DNA of 64,000 bases from Salinigranum rubrum. Lineage in GTDB: Archaea; Halobacteriota; Halobacteria; Halobacteriales; Haloferacaceae. The first letter of the stretch is position 1. Each line of letters opens with the position of its first letter. The notes beneath the pieces are model-generated. The model did no database searches. It had not been told where the DNA came from and worked only from the letters and a program-made list of their open reading frames with translations. Below are positions 44,378 to 53,849 of the stretch, piece after piece. The stretch is taken from assembly GCF_002906575.1 (NCBI RefSeq), contig NZ_CP026309.1:1550001-1614000 (forward strand). The letters run 5' to 3'. The position numbers and the translations under genes are program-made.

Positions 44378-45435
44378 ATGTACCAGCACCAGGGCGAGGA
44401 CGTGTTCGTCATCGACGGACACACGCACATGTGGGACGCGACGGAGGAGAACATCAAGCACGAGGGCGGCGAGCAGTTCATCCAGTGCTTCTACGACTAC
44501 CACACCGGGTTCACGCCCGAGGACAGGGTCCGCGACATCGACGACTACCGGAAGTTCACCCCCGAGGAGGTGAAGGAGGACCTGTTCACCAACTACGTCG
44601 ACATGGCGGTCTATCAGCCGACGCACCTCCACGAGTTCTACTCGGAGGGGTTCAACACGGTCGACGACCTCGGGCAGACGCTGTATCAGGACCACCCGAG
44701 CGGTTCGTGCTCAACGGGCGGTGGGACCCCCGCGACGGCGAGGCGGGCCTGAAGGAACTCGAACGCCAGAAGGAGGAGTACGACGTGATGGGTGCGAAGG
44801 TCTACACGGCGGAGTGGAAGGGGGACTCGAAGGGGTGGCGCCTCGACAGCGAGGAGGCCTACGAGTTCCTGGAGAAGTGCGTCGACCTCGGCATCGAGAA
44901 CATCCACCCGCACAAGGGGCCGACCATCCGGCCGCTGAACCGCGACGCGTTCGACGTCGCCGACGTCGACGACGCCGCGACGAACTTCCCCGAACTGAAC
45001 TTCATCGTCGAGCACGTGGGCCTCCCCAGATTAGACGACTTCTGCTGGATCGCCACCCAGGAACCGAACGTCTACGGCGGCATCGCCGTCGCGGCGCCGA
45101 TGGCGCTCGGCCGCCCGAAGAAGTTCGAGGAGATCATGGCCGAACTGCTGTTCTGGCTCGGCGAGGACCGCATCACGTTCGGTTCCGACTACGGCATCTG
45201 GGACCCCGACTGGCTCATCGAGGCCATCATGGACATGGAGTTCTCCGAGGAGACGGTCGAGGAGTTCGGCGTCGAGTTCGACCTCGAGACGAAGAAGAAG
45301 GTGATGGGCGAGAACATCGCCGACCTATACGACATCGACATCGAGGAACGGAAGAAGCAGTTCAGAGACGACGCCATCAGTCGGGAGTTCGGCCTCGAAG
45401 AGTCGTACGGAGCGCCGGCCTCGGCGGACGACTGA
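44378..45435 (+). CDS. amidohydrolase (COG2159 type); frameshifted as given
   Basis: About 352 residues after adding a C to CCC at 44695-44697 (QDHPERFVLNGRWDPRDG). Metal ligands are HTHMWD near residue 11, a distal His in HPHKGPTIRP and Asp in ITFGSDYGIWDPDW. The group includes decarboxylases such as ACMSD as well as hydrolases. An ATG at 44351 would add nine residues; I start at MYQHQGEDVFVIDGHTH. The stop overlaps the next ATG. The same family is found beside propane-type monooxygenases in bacteria. Confidence 0.82.
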
Positions 45436-46214
45436 TGCCCGCGACGCCCGCAGACGTCCGCGCGCGACTCGACCGCGTGACGGACCCCGAACTAGACGAG
45501 TCCATCGTCGACCTCGACTACGTCGACCGCATCGCCATCGACGAGACGTCGGTGACGGTCCGCTTCACGCTCCCGACGGCGTGGTGTTCGCCCGCGTTCG
45601 CTTGGATGATGGCGACCGACGCGCGCGACGAACTCGAATCCATCGACGGGGTCGACCGCGCGGAGATATATCTGCGCGACCACATGCATCAAGCGGAGAT
45701 CAACGAGGGGGTCAACGCGCGGCAGTCGTTCGAGGCGTCCTTCCCCGACGCCGACGGCGAGGTCGCCTCGGTACGCGCCACGCTCGACGACAAGGCCCGC
45801 CTCTCCCGGCAGTACGCGGCCGTCGAGACGCTCCTCGACGCCGGCGTCTCGTCCGAGCAGATCTGTGAACTGACACCCGCCGGCGTCGCTATCGACGACG
45901 ACCCGCGTCGGGAGGGTGCCCGCGCCTCGGTCTACCTCGCCGAGGGCGCGTTCGCCGTCACCGTCGACGCGCGACCGCTCGACCGCTATCTCTGTAAGGC
46001 ACGGGAGGTCGGCATCGTCGAGGGCGAGGACGACCGACTGTTCCGGACGCCCGAGGGCGACCCCATCGACCCCGAGTCGTTCGAACTCGTCCACCGACGC
46101 GGCCGACTCGCACAGACGAACATGACCGGACAGGGCGGCGTCTGCGACGCGCTCAACGAGAGCCGTCGGCGGAAATTGGACCGCGACGGACCGACCGTCG
46201 TCGACGCCGACTGA
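45435..46214 (+). CDS. DUF59/MIP18-type iron-sulfur assembly protein with C-terminal extension
   Basis: A 259-residue protein. The N-terminal 95 residues are a DUF59 (PaaD/SufT-like) domain: VRARLDRVTDPELDESIVDLDYVD and VRFTLPTAWCSPAFAWMM with its conserved Cys. The remaining part is unique to this family; SGVSSEQIC-type helices and a Cys pair (LCKARE, GGVCDALNE) are visible. It is translationally coupled to the amidohydrolase. DUF59 proteins help load iron-sulfur or di-iron centres, which suggests a metalloenzyme client. Downstream 46215-46522 is A+T-rich with no gene seen. Confidence 0.82.
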   Translation: MPATPADVRARLDRVTDPELDESIVDLDYVDRIAIDETSVTVRFTLPTAWCSPAFAWMMATDARDELESIDGVDRAEIYLRDHMHQAEINEGVNARQSFEASFPDADGEVASVRATLDDKARLSRQYAAVETLLDAGVSSEQICELTPAGVAIDDDPRREGARASVYLAEGAFAVTVDARPLDRYLCKAREVGIVEGEDDRLFRTPEGDPIDPESFELVHRRGRLAQTNMTGQGGVCDALNESRRRKLDRDGPTVVDAD

Positions 46215-46522
46215 ATTCCCTCCTCCGTTTGAATTATATAATTAGTTAGACTGTGTGTCGGTCGGTGGACACTCGTGAGAACCGCTTCTCACAGAGATAC
46301 GCTCCTCACCGTCATATCTCTCGAAAAACGTGACGTAGATACGTTATGTTCACAGTACTAGTTGGCGAATTATCTCTCCGATTTTCAGGGATTCTAATCG
46401 GTAACGTCTAGACGCCATCGTAGCCCAGGCGGAGGCGACCGGGTCGAGAGTGCCTTCGGTGCCGACGAACGGCGAGAAAATTACACCAATATGTGTGTAA
46501 CACTGGACGCGGGTGTCCGGAT

Positions 46523-47293
46523 TCAGAGGTACGTGATGTTGAGTTCGATGACGTTCGCGGCGCTCCGCAGTCTGTCGGGGAGTTCCGACCGGAACCGGTC
46601 GCCGCGCAGTCGACTCGTGGGGCCGGCGACGCTGATTGCACCGAGCACGTCCCCCTCGTCGGTCCGGAGCGGAACGGCGACGCTCCGCAGGCCGTTGATG
46701 CGCTCCTCGTCGTCGAAGGCGACCTCCTCCTCACGAATCCGTTCGAGTTCGTCGAACAGGGCGTCCTCGTCGGTGAGCGTGTGGTCGGTCAGCGCCGGCA
46801 GGCCCCGGCGGTCGATGACTTCGTGGACGTGTTCGGCCGACGAAAACGCGAGCATCGCCTTCCCGAGTGCGGCCCCGTGGAGGTGGATGCGCTTGCCGAC
46901 GTGCGTGTCGACGTGGACCGCCTGGTTCCCCTTCGCCCGGTGGAGGAACACCCCGTAACCGTGCTCTTCGACGACTAACCCCGCGAGTTCGCCCGTCTCC
47001 TCCGCGAGCGCGGTCACCTCGTCGCGGGCGATGCGGTAGACGAGGTACCGCTCCCGGGTCATCGACCCCAGTTCGAGGAACCGACAGGCGAGTCGGTACG
47101 CGTCGTCGTCCTTGACGACGTACCCCCGTCGGTTGAGCGTGTCGAGGTGGTTGTACACCGTACTCTTCGGTTCGTCGAGTCGGCGGGCCAGTTCGGTCAC
47201 GCCGGCCGTCCCCAGGTCGTTGAGGGTCTCCACGATGCGGAGGGTCGTGTCGACCGCACGGATGAGGCCGCCGGAGTCGTCGTCGGTGTCCAT
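46523..47293 (-). CDS. IclR-family transcriptional regulator
   Basis: A 256-residue repressor/activator. The winged HTH is at residues 12-65 (VTELARRLDEPKSTVYNHLDTLNRRGYV), and the effector-binding domain includes GYGVFLHRAKGN, HLHGAALGKAMLAF and VGAISVAGPTSRL-like segments (as LGAISVAGPTSRL). IclR proteins commonly control aromatic or nucleobase catabolism. The start MDTDDDSGGLIRAV is favoured over the upstream frame with many Cys residues. It is divergent from the cyclase-family gene and probably controls genes on both sides. Confidence 0.9.
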   Translation of the reverse strand: MDTDDDSGGLIRAVDTTLRIVETLNDLGTAGVTELARRLDEPKSTVYNHLDTLNRRGYVVKDDDAYRLACRFLELGSMTRERYLVYRIARDEVTALAEETGELAGLVVEEHGYGVFLHRAKGNQAVHVDTHVGKRIHLHGAALGKAMLAFSSAEHVHEVIDRRGLPALTDHTLTDEDALFDELERIREEEVAFDDEERINGLRSVAVPLRTDEGDVLGAISVAGPTSRLRGDRFRSELPDRLRSAANVIELNITYL

Positions 47294-47332
47294 GAGTACT
47301 GGTACCACATGTGTGCAGATACAAAAAACATC

Positions 47333-47397
47333 TGTTCTGCAGTGCTGAACACTGTCGTTACAGCGACCGGTTGTCACTTGTACACACTCGACAAGTG
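47333..47397. promoter_or_regulatory. two inverted repeats between the IclR and cyclase genes (candidate operators)
   Basis: 47333-47351 is a 19 bp near-palindrome, TGTTCTGCAGTGCTGAACA, with 8 of 9 pairs matching. It lies 40 bp upstream of the IclR ATG. 47375-47397 is CACTTGT-N9-ACAAGTG, a perfect 7 bp inverted repeat. CACATGTG is also present at 47306-47313. The region 47294-47663 has no gene; a CTTATCAC box at 47632-47639 likely serves the cyclase gene. Confidence 0.5.
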
Positions 47398-47663
47398 TTC
47401 GATCCTACTGAACAGCCGTTTCTCTGATGAACCGCCGATCGGTCCACGGGCGACGGTGTGAGCGAACCCCGCCCCAGAACCACTGTCAATCGAGAAATTA
47501 TCTCCATAACGGGATGAAATAAACACCCGTAAGCCGTCGGTGATCCCAGCCCCTCTGTTCCGCACGGCTGAACGGAGAACCGCGTTCGAGGGGGCGTCCC
47601 TCCGGCCACACCGTCGGATGTGTGGAACAACACTTATCACACTCCTGCGGGACGTGCACGTGT

Positions 47664-48428
47664 ATGCTCGACGGATACGAAATGTACGATCTCACGCAGC
47701 CGTGGTGTCAGGACACCCCTGCGTGGCCGACGTACGACAACCCGAAGATCTGGTACGAGAAGTCCCTCGACACGGAGAAGGTCAACGGCCAGAAGATCGA
47801 GTTCATGAACCACACGGGGACGCACCTCGACGGCGAGAAGCACTTCGTCGCCCACGGCCGCGACATCGAGCAGATGTCGCTCGACGAACTCGTTGGCGAC
47901 GCCGTCGTCGCCGACATCTCGGACAAGGTCGGCGAGTACGACGTCTACACTTCCGAGATGATCGAGGACGTCTGCGACGTCCGCGAGGGCGACATCCTCT
48001 TCATCCACACCGGCTTCCAGAAGTACGCCTGGCACCGCGAGGAGGCCGACCCGCACGCCTTCTTCTGCAAGCACCCCGGCCCGAACATGGAGTTCGCCGA
48101 GTGGTGCCGCGAGATGGACCTCAACTACCTCCTCCTCGACTGCGGGAGCGCCGACCACCCGATGAACACGGTCGTCCGCGACGTCCGGCCCGAACTGGCG
48201 GCGGAGGCCTGTGACCACCTCGGCGTCGACGACCTCGACGAAATCTTCCCGCCCGAGGGCTACCAGCTCATGCACACGGAGCTGTTCCCCCACGGTATCG
48301 TCCACGTCGAGAACGCGCAGGTCCCCGAGGAACTGCTGAACGAGCGCGTCCAGATCGGCACCTTCCCGTGGCGGTTCCGCGGCGGCGAGTCGTCGGTCAG
48401 CCGGTGCGTGGCGTTCAAAGAGGCGTAG
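47664..48428 (+). CDS. cyclase-family metal hydrolase (KynB/kynurenine formamidase-like)
   Basis: About 254 residues. The Mn/Zn site is NHTGTHLDGEKHF (HxGTHxDxxxH, about residues 47-59), and further conserved parts are GDILFIHTGFQKY and LLLDCGSADHPMN. Family members hydrolyse formyl-kynurenine or cyclic amides (isatin, for example). The ATG at 47664 follows a TATA-like box by about 27 nt; an ATG at 47682 is an alternative. First gene of the catabolic stretch, divergent from IclR. Confidence 0.83.
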   Translation: MLDGYEMYDLTQPWCQDTPAWPTYDNPKIWYEKSLDTEKVNGQKIEFMNHTGTHLDGEKHFVAHGRDIEQMSLDELVGDAVVADISDKVGEYDVYTSEMIEDVCDVREGDILFIHTGFQKYAWHREEADPHAFFCKHPGPNMEFAEWCREMDLNYLLLDCGSADHPMNTVVRDVRPELAAEACDHLGVDDLDEIFPPEGYQLMHTELFPHGIVHVENAQVPEELLNERVQIGTFPWRFRGGESSVSRCVAFKEA

Positions 48429-48457
48429 ACGCGCCTCGGCCCTCTCTGACGAGTCCC

Positions 48458-49738
48458 TCAGCGGTGAAAGTCCACCCGACGCTCTCCGTCGGGTCGACGG
48501 ACGACGGTCTCCCGCGGTTCGGTCTCCGCGACGACGCGGCCCTCCCTCAGGACGACTGTCCGCGCGGCTCTCGTTCGAAGGGCGTTGAACGGGTCCGGGC
48601 TGTCGTAGACGACGAGTGAGCCCTCGTTGCCCGCTTCGAGTCCGTACTCCGTCGCCCCGAAGACCGCCGCGTTCGATTCGGTGAGCATCCGCCAGAGCGT
48701 CTCGACGTCGCCGCGACCGCTCATGTGCGCGTAGTGCAAGAGGACGAACGCGGCGTCGAGTTGATCGCCCGTCCCGTAGTGGTACCACGGGTCCATCACG
48801 GAGTCGTGGCCGAGCGCGACCGTCACGCCCGCGTCGTGTAACTGGTCGATTCTGGTGTGCCCTCGCCGTCTGGGGTAGTCGTCGTACCGCCCCTGCAGGA
48901 CGCTGTTGTCCGGCGGGTTCGTGACGACGCTCACGCCGCTCTCCGTTACCAAAGAGATCAGTTTGTCGGCGTACGCGTTCGAGTACGAGTGCATCGCCGT
49001 CGTGTGGCTCGCGGTCGTTCTCTCCCCGAGCCCCCGCTTCAGCGCCTCGCTCGCCAGCACCTCGGTGAAGCGCGACCCCGGGTCGTCCGTCTCGTCGATG
49101 TGGAGGTCGACCGGAGTTCCGTACTGTTCGGCCAGGTCCATCGCCATCTCGACCGAGGCGACGCCGTCCTCACGGGTGTGTTCGTTGTGCGGGATTCCAC
49201 CCACGAGGTCACAGCCCATCTCCATCGCCTCGCGCAGGAGGTCCTCGTGACGCGGTCGGGTGAAGACGCCGTCTTGGGGAAAGGCGACCACCTGGAGGTC
49301 CACGAGGTCGGACACCTCCTCGCGGAGTTCGAGCAGCGCCTCGACGCCCGCCAGCGTCTCCTCGGTGGTGTCGGCGTGCGTCCGAACCCTCGTGATGCCG
49401 TTGGCCGCCATCCACTCGACGGCCTGCGTCGCCCGCGCCTTCACGTCCTCTTTCCGGAGCGACTCCTTGTGGTCGGCCCAGATTCGAATCCCCTCCGCCA
49501 GGGTTCCGGGGTCGTTCCAGCGCGGGTCGCCCGCGGTCAGTGTCGCGTCGAGATGCAAGTGCGGTTCGACGAGCGGTGGCGTGACCAGTCTCCCGTCGGC
49601 GTCGTACCGGCGATCGGCGTCGAACGCCTCGGGGTCGCCCTCGCCCGCCGGAACGATTCGGTCGAGACGCCCCGCGCGAATCTCGATGTCGACTCGGTCC
49701 CCGTCGAGTGTCGTTGCGTCGGTGACGACGTAATCCAT
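48458..49738 (-). CDS. codA: cytosine deaminase
   Basis: A 426-residue amidohydrolase that closely follows E. coli CodA. Visible are the metal site PHLHLD (about residues 61-66), VRTHADTTEETL, LVGGIPHNEHTRE, VDLHIDETDD with the catalytic Glu-x-x-Asp, TASHTTAMHSYSNAY, and VALGHDSVMDPWYHYGTGD. It converts cytosine to uracil and ammonia. It is divergent from codB with a 154 bp interval, so import and deamination are co-located. The C-terminal residues after RVDFHR are absent; length is normal. Confidence 0.92.
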   Translation of the reverse strand: MDYVVTDATTLDGDRVDIEIRAGRLDRIVPAGEGDPEAFDADRRYDADGRLVTPPLVEPHLHLDATLTAGDPRWNDPGTLAEGIRIWADHKESLRKEDVKARATQAVEWMAANGITRVRTHADTTEETLAGVEALLELREEVSDLVDLQVVAFPQDGVFTRPRHEDLLREAMEMGCDLVGGIPHNEHTREDGVASVEMAMDLAEQYGTPVDLHIDETDDPGSRFTEVLASEALKRGLGERTTASHTTAMHSYSNAYADKLISLVTESGVSVVTNPPDNSVLQGRYDDYPRRRGHTRIDQLHDAGVTVALGHDSVMDPWYHYGTGDQLDAAFVLLHYAHMSGRGDVETLWRMLTESNAAVFGATEYGLEAGNEGSLVVYDSPDPFNALRTRAARTVVLREGRVVAETEPRETVVRRPDGERRVDFHR

Positions 49739-49892
49739 ACGGGCAGAGGTGGGAGGAAGGGCATAACTGTTCGGTGGCTGTGGAGAAAATATCGGTACGG
49801 GGCTAAGGAATCGAAGGACTGTAGTGGTGTTTTCCGAGGTTCGGTAGCGTATTATGACAAGATATAAATAGGACATTCGAACATAGTGTGTC

Positions 49893-51284
49893 ATGGCAAC
49901 ACAAGACACAGACTTCGATTGGCGGACAGTCGTCTTCGGTGACGAGGACCTCCCGGACCCCGACTGGCCGGTCGACCACGTCCCGAAGTCGGAACGGAAA
50001 GGGCTGGTGAGTATCTCGGCGGTCCTCCTCGGCTTCGTGTTCTTCGCGGGCACGATGTGGGCGGGTGCGGAGGTCGGTGCCGCGATGGGCTTCGGTCCGA
50101 TGCTGGCCGCGATGGGGGTCGGCTACGCCATCCTCGGCGTCTACGTCGCGGCGCTCTGTGCCATCGCCGCCAAGGCCGGTCTCACGACGGTGCTGCTCGC
50201 ACGGTACACGTTCGGGCGACTGGGCGCGAAGTGGGCCGACCTCCTCCTGGGCGGGACGCAGGTCGGGTGGTTCGGCGTCACCATTCCAATGATCGCCATC
50301 CCGATGGCGACGTTTCTGGGTCTCGATACGCCGATGTTCGTCTCTGTGCTCATCGTCGTCTGGGGCGTGTTGCACCTCGCGACGGCGTACTTCGGCTACG
50401 ACGGCATGGAGCGCCTGTCGTACGTCGCGGTGCCGGCGCTGGTCATCGTCGGCCTGCTCTCTATCGGTATCGCCGTCTCCGACGTCGGCGGCGTCGGCGG
50501 CCTCCTCGCGGCGACCGGCGGCAGCGAGATGGCGTTCGGTGCCGCCGTGACCATCGTCGTCGGGACGTTCATCAGCGGCGGGACGCAGGCGCCCAACTGG
50601 GCGCGGTTCGCGTCGAGCAAGCGCGTCGGGTTCTGGGCGGGCCTCGTCGCCTTCCTCGTCGGCAACGGCTTCCTCTTCATCTCGGGTGCGGTCGGCGGAT
50701 CGGTGTACGACGTGTCGCCCGCGGGCGACCTCTACGCCGTCCTGACCGCACAGGGGCTGGCGTTCATCGGCCTCGTCGGGCTGATGTTCAACATCTGGAC
50801 GACCAACGACAACGCCGCCTACGCGTTCGGCGTCGCCGGGAGCGAGGCGTTCGACTTCGACCGCAAGCGACCGTTCGTCCTCGTCGGCGGCGCGGTCGGC
50901 ATCCTCCTCGCGCTGGCCGGCGTCGACAGTCTCCTCATCCCCTGGCTCTCGACGCTCGGCCAGTACGTCCCGCCCATCGGCGGCGTCCTCATCGCGGACT
51001 TCCTGGTCGTGTGGGGGCTGACCCGCATCCCCCGGATGGACGACGTCTCCTTCGCGGGCGTGCGGTGGGTGTCCGTCCTGGCGTACGCCGGCGGCTGTCT
51101 CGTCGCCGTCCTCACCGCCGGGTCGGTGATCCCCGGCGTCGCGGCACCCCAGTTGATTCCCGGCATCGCCTCGCTCAACGGCATCGTCGCCGCCGGCGTC
51201 CTCCACGTCGTCGGCTACTACGCGCTCGAACGCTCCGGCGTCCTCCCGGGCCACACCGTCGCCACCGACGCCGACTACGTGTAA
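49893..51284 (+). CDS. codB: cytosine permease, NCS1 family
   Basis: A 463-residue membrane carrier with about twelve helices. CodB motifs: SERKGLVSISAVLLGFVFFA, KAGLTTVLLARYTFG, LLLGGTQVGWFGVTI, TFISGGTQAPNWARFA and IWTTNDNAAYAFGVAG. It imports cytosine with H+ or Na+. The gene starts about 30 nt after a likely TATA box (ATATAAAT at about 49863-49870). Confidence 0.93.
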   Translation: MATQDTDFDWRTVVFGDEDLPDPDWPVDHVPKSERKGLVSISAVLLGFVFFAGTMWAGAEVGAAMGFGPMLAAMGVGYAILGVYVAALCAIAAKAGLTTVLLARYTFGRLGAKWADLLLGGTQVGWFGVTIPMIAIPMATFLGLDTPMFVSVLIVVWGVLHLATAYFGYDGMERLSYVAVPALVIVGLLSIGIAVSDVGGVGGLLAATGGSEMAFGAAVTIVVGTFISGGTQAPNWARFASSKRVGFWAGLVAFLVGNGFLFISGAVGGSVYDVSPAGDLYAVLTAQGLAFIGLVGLMFNIWTTNDNAAYAFGVAGSEAFDFDRKRPFVLVGGAVGILLALAGVDSLLIPWLSTLGQYVPPIGGVLIADFLVVWGLTRIPRMDDVSFAGVRWVSVLAYAGGCLVAVLTAGSVIPGVAAPQLIPGIASLNGIVAAGVLHVVGYYALERSGVLPGHTVATDADYV

Positions 51285-51288
51285 AAAA
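51283..51288 (-). terminator. T run on the minus strand at the NCS2 gene end
   Basis: Six A on the + strand (TTTTTT on the minus strand), 52-57 bp beyond the stop of the minus-strand NCS2 permease. T runs are the usual archaeal transcription stop. Confidence 0.3.
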
Positions 51289-51339
51289 GCGGTTCGAGTC
51301 GCGCTGTTCTCTCTCTTTCGGTGCTCGGGGCGGTTCGCC

Positions 51340-52715
51340 TCAGTCGTCCGTGCCCTCCGGAGCGACGCCAGCGGCTTCGGGGGCCGGTTCACCGTCGGAC
51401 GGCAGGACGAGGTTCAACACGAGCGCCGTCACGCCGCCGGCGATGAGCCCCGACCCGGCGAGCAGGCGGAGGTCCTCCGGGAGGCTCGACAGCACGTCCG
51501 GGCGCACTTCGACGCCCAGACCGAGCACGATTGAGGTGGCGACGATGGTGAGGTTCCGCTGGGTGAGTCGCGCGCGGGTGAGGATGCGGACGCCGACGGA
51601 GAAGATCATCCCGAAGAGGACGATGGCGGCCCCGCCGAGCACCGGATTCGGCATCGCGGCGACGACCGCCGCGACCTTCGGGACGAAACCGAGGACGACG
51701 AGGAAGCCGCCGCAGATGGCGACGACGTACCGACTCGCCACCCCCGTGAAGCTGATGAGACCGACGTTCTGCGAGAAGGAGGTGTTCGGGAACGCCCCGA
51801 AGACGCCGGCGATGCCGCTCATGGCGCCGTCGGCGACGAGGGCGCCTTTCAGTTCGTCGCCTTCGGGGTCGCGCCCGACCGCTTCCGTGGTCCCGGAGAC
51901 GTCACCGATGGTCTCGATTGCCGTGATGATGTACGCGAAGGCGACGACGAGGACGGCGCTCGGGTGGAACTCGACGCCGTAGCGGAGGGGGATGGGGAAC
52001 GCGAACCATCCCGCCGTCGCGACGCCGCTCAGGTCGAGCAGTCCGAGCGGGATGGCGGCGACGTAGCCGACGACGACGGCGAGGAGCACGCTCGTCATCC
52101 GGAGGAAGCCGTCGAAGAACTGGTTGACGCCGACGGCGATGAGGAAGACGAGCGCCGCGAGGCCGACGTTCGCGGCGTTCCCGTACGTCGGCGCGCCCGG
52201 CCCGCCGGCGGCGTAGTCCATCGCCACCGGGACGAGCGTGAGGCCGACGAGCATCACCACGACGCCCGTCACGAGCGGGGGAACAGCCCCCGGATGTCGT
52301 CGATGAAGTAGCCGATGATTATCTCGACCGGCGCGGCGAGGATGACCGCCCCGAAGATGGCGGCGAGACCGAACTGGTTCCCCACGTCGATGAGCGGCGC
52401 GACGAAGATGGCGCTCGTGCCCATCACGATGGGGAGTCTGGCGCCGACCGGCCCGACCGGATACGCCTGGACGATGGTCGCGACCCCGGCGACGAGCAGC
52501 GCCATCTGGAGGAGGAACGTCGTGTCCGCCTGTCCGACCCCGATGGCGCCCGCGATGACGATGGGGAGCGCGACCGTCGAGAGGAACATCGCGAGCAGAT
52601 GCTGGATGCCCAGCGGGATCGCCTCGCCCGCCGGGGGTTTGTCCTCGATGTCGTACTCGACGATGCTGGTCGTCGACGACTCCGCTGTCGAATCGTGGCT
52701 GTCACTAGTTGACAT
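51340..52715 (-). CDS. NCS2 uracil/xanthine permease; frameshifted as given
   Basis: About 459 residues after adding one C to the run facing 52277-52281 (IRGLFPPLVTGVVVMLVGL). It starts MSTSDSHDSTAESS; then EYDIEDKPPAGEAIPLGIQHLLAMF is the NCS2 opening. QNVGLISFTGVASRYV and PNPVLGGAAIVLFG are the conserved central and late motifs. It should import uracil, xanthine or related bases. It converges with codB and is divergent from the zinc dehydrogenase at 52798. Confidence 0.88.
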
Positions 52716-52797
52716 GGCGCGTGTGTATGGATAACCCATGAGCATAACTGTTCGGTCCACGACAAGGTTTATCAGACGCTGGGGCGCACCTCGGCGC

Positions 52798-53841
52798 ATG
52801 ACCTCGATGAACGCCGTCGTCCTCGACGAGTGGGGCGGCGACCTCACCGTTCGACAGGTGGACAGACCCGACCCCGGTTCCGGCGAGGTCCGCGTCGACG
52901 TGCGCGCCTGCGCCGTCACCCGGACCATCGAGAACGCCGTTCAGGGCGGGCTCTCCGACGACCCCGCGCTCACGCCGCGGGTTCCGGGCCACGAGTTCGC
53001 CGGCGTCGTCAGCGAGGTGGGAGCGGGCGTCGACCTCTCCGTCGGGGACCGCGTCCTCGCGTACTTCTACCTCACCTGCGGGACGTGTGACCACTGCCGC
53101 CGCGGTGAGGCTAACCGCTGTCTTCGCTTCCGAGGCTGGTACGGCGTGAACTGCGACGGCGCCTACGCCGAGTCCGCCGTCCTCCCGGCCGCGAACGCGC
53201 TTCCCCTCCCGGAGGAAACGGGGTTCGCCGCCGGCGCCATCGCCGCGGACGGCCTCGCGACGCCGCTGCACGTCTGTGAACGAACCGGCGTCGACGACAC
53301 CGATTCAGTACTCGTTGTCGGGGCCGCCGGCCGTATCGGCGTCCACCTCTCGCAACTGGCCGCCAGCCGCGGCGCGCACGTCGTCGCCGCCGACATCGAC
53401 CCCGAGCGCCTCGCCCACGTCGACGACCTGACCCCGGACACGGTCGTTCCCGTCGACGCCTCCGGTGGAGAGTTCGCCTCCCGGGTTCGAGACGCGACGC
53501 CCCGGGGAGCGGGTCCCACCGTCGTCGTCGACACCGTCGGCGACACCGACACGCTCGGTGACGCCTGGGAGGCGATGGCGATGGGCGGACAGGTCGTCTC
53601 GCTCACCACCCACCACGACCGCACCTTCGACGTCCCGATGAAGGAGTACGTCGTCAAGGAGGCTTCCTTCCTCGGGTCGCGCTACGCGACGAAGGACCAG
53701 GTGGTCCGCGCAGCCAGACTGTTCGCCGACGGCCGGGTCGACCCGGTCGTTCGACGACGGGTCGGACTCGACGAGGTACCCGCGGTTCACGAGGAGCTTC
53801 GAGCCGGTGAGACGTTCGGGACGACCGTCCTCGAACCCTGA
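52798..53841 (+). CDS. zinc-type medium-chain dehydrogenase
   Basis: A 347-residue MDR protein. PGHEFAGVVSEVG (zinc/substrate region) and the structural Cys set CGTCDHCRRGEANRC are present, with the nucleotide motif VVGAAGRIGVHLSQL. The catalytic Cys position is CAVTRTIEN, where Thr follows, an unusual pattern, so its active-site zinc may be altered. The start ATG is 27 nt after TTTATCA (52768-52774). The following MFS gene starts 8 bp later, so they form an operon. Confidence 0.86.
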   Translation: MTSMNAVVLDEWGGDLTVRQVDRPDPGSGEVRVDVRACAVTRTIENAVQGGLSDDPALTPRVPGHEFAGVVSEVGAGVDLSVGDRVLAYFYLTCGTCDHCRRGEANRCLRFRGWYGVNCDGAYAESAVLPAANALPLPEETGFAAGAIAADGLATPLHVCERTGVDDTDSVLVVGAAGRIGVHLSQLAASRGAHVVAADIDPERLAHVDDLTPDTVVPVDASGGEFASRVRDATPRGAGPTVVVDTVGDTDTLGDAWEAMAMGGQVVSLTTHHDRTFDVPMKEYVVKEASFLGSRYATKDQVVRAARLFADGRVDPVVRRRVGLDEVPAVHEELRAGETFGTTVLEP

Positions 53842-53849
53842 GTTCGACG

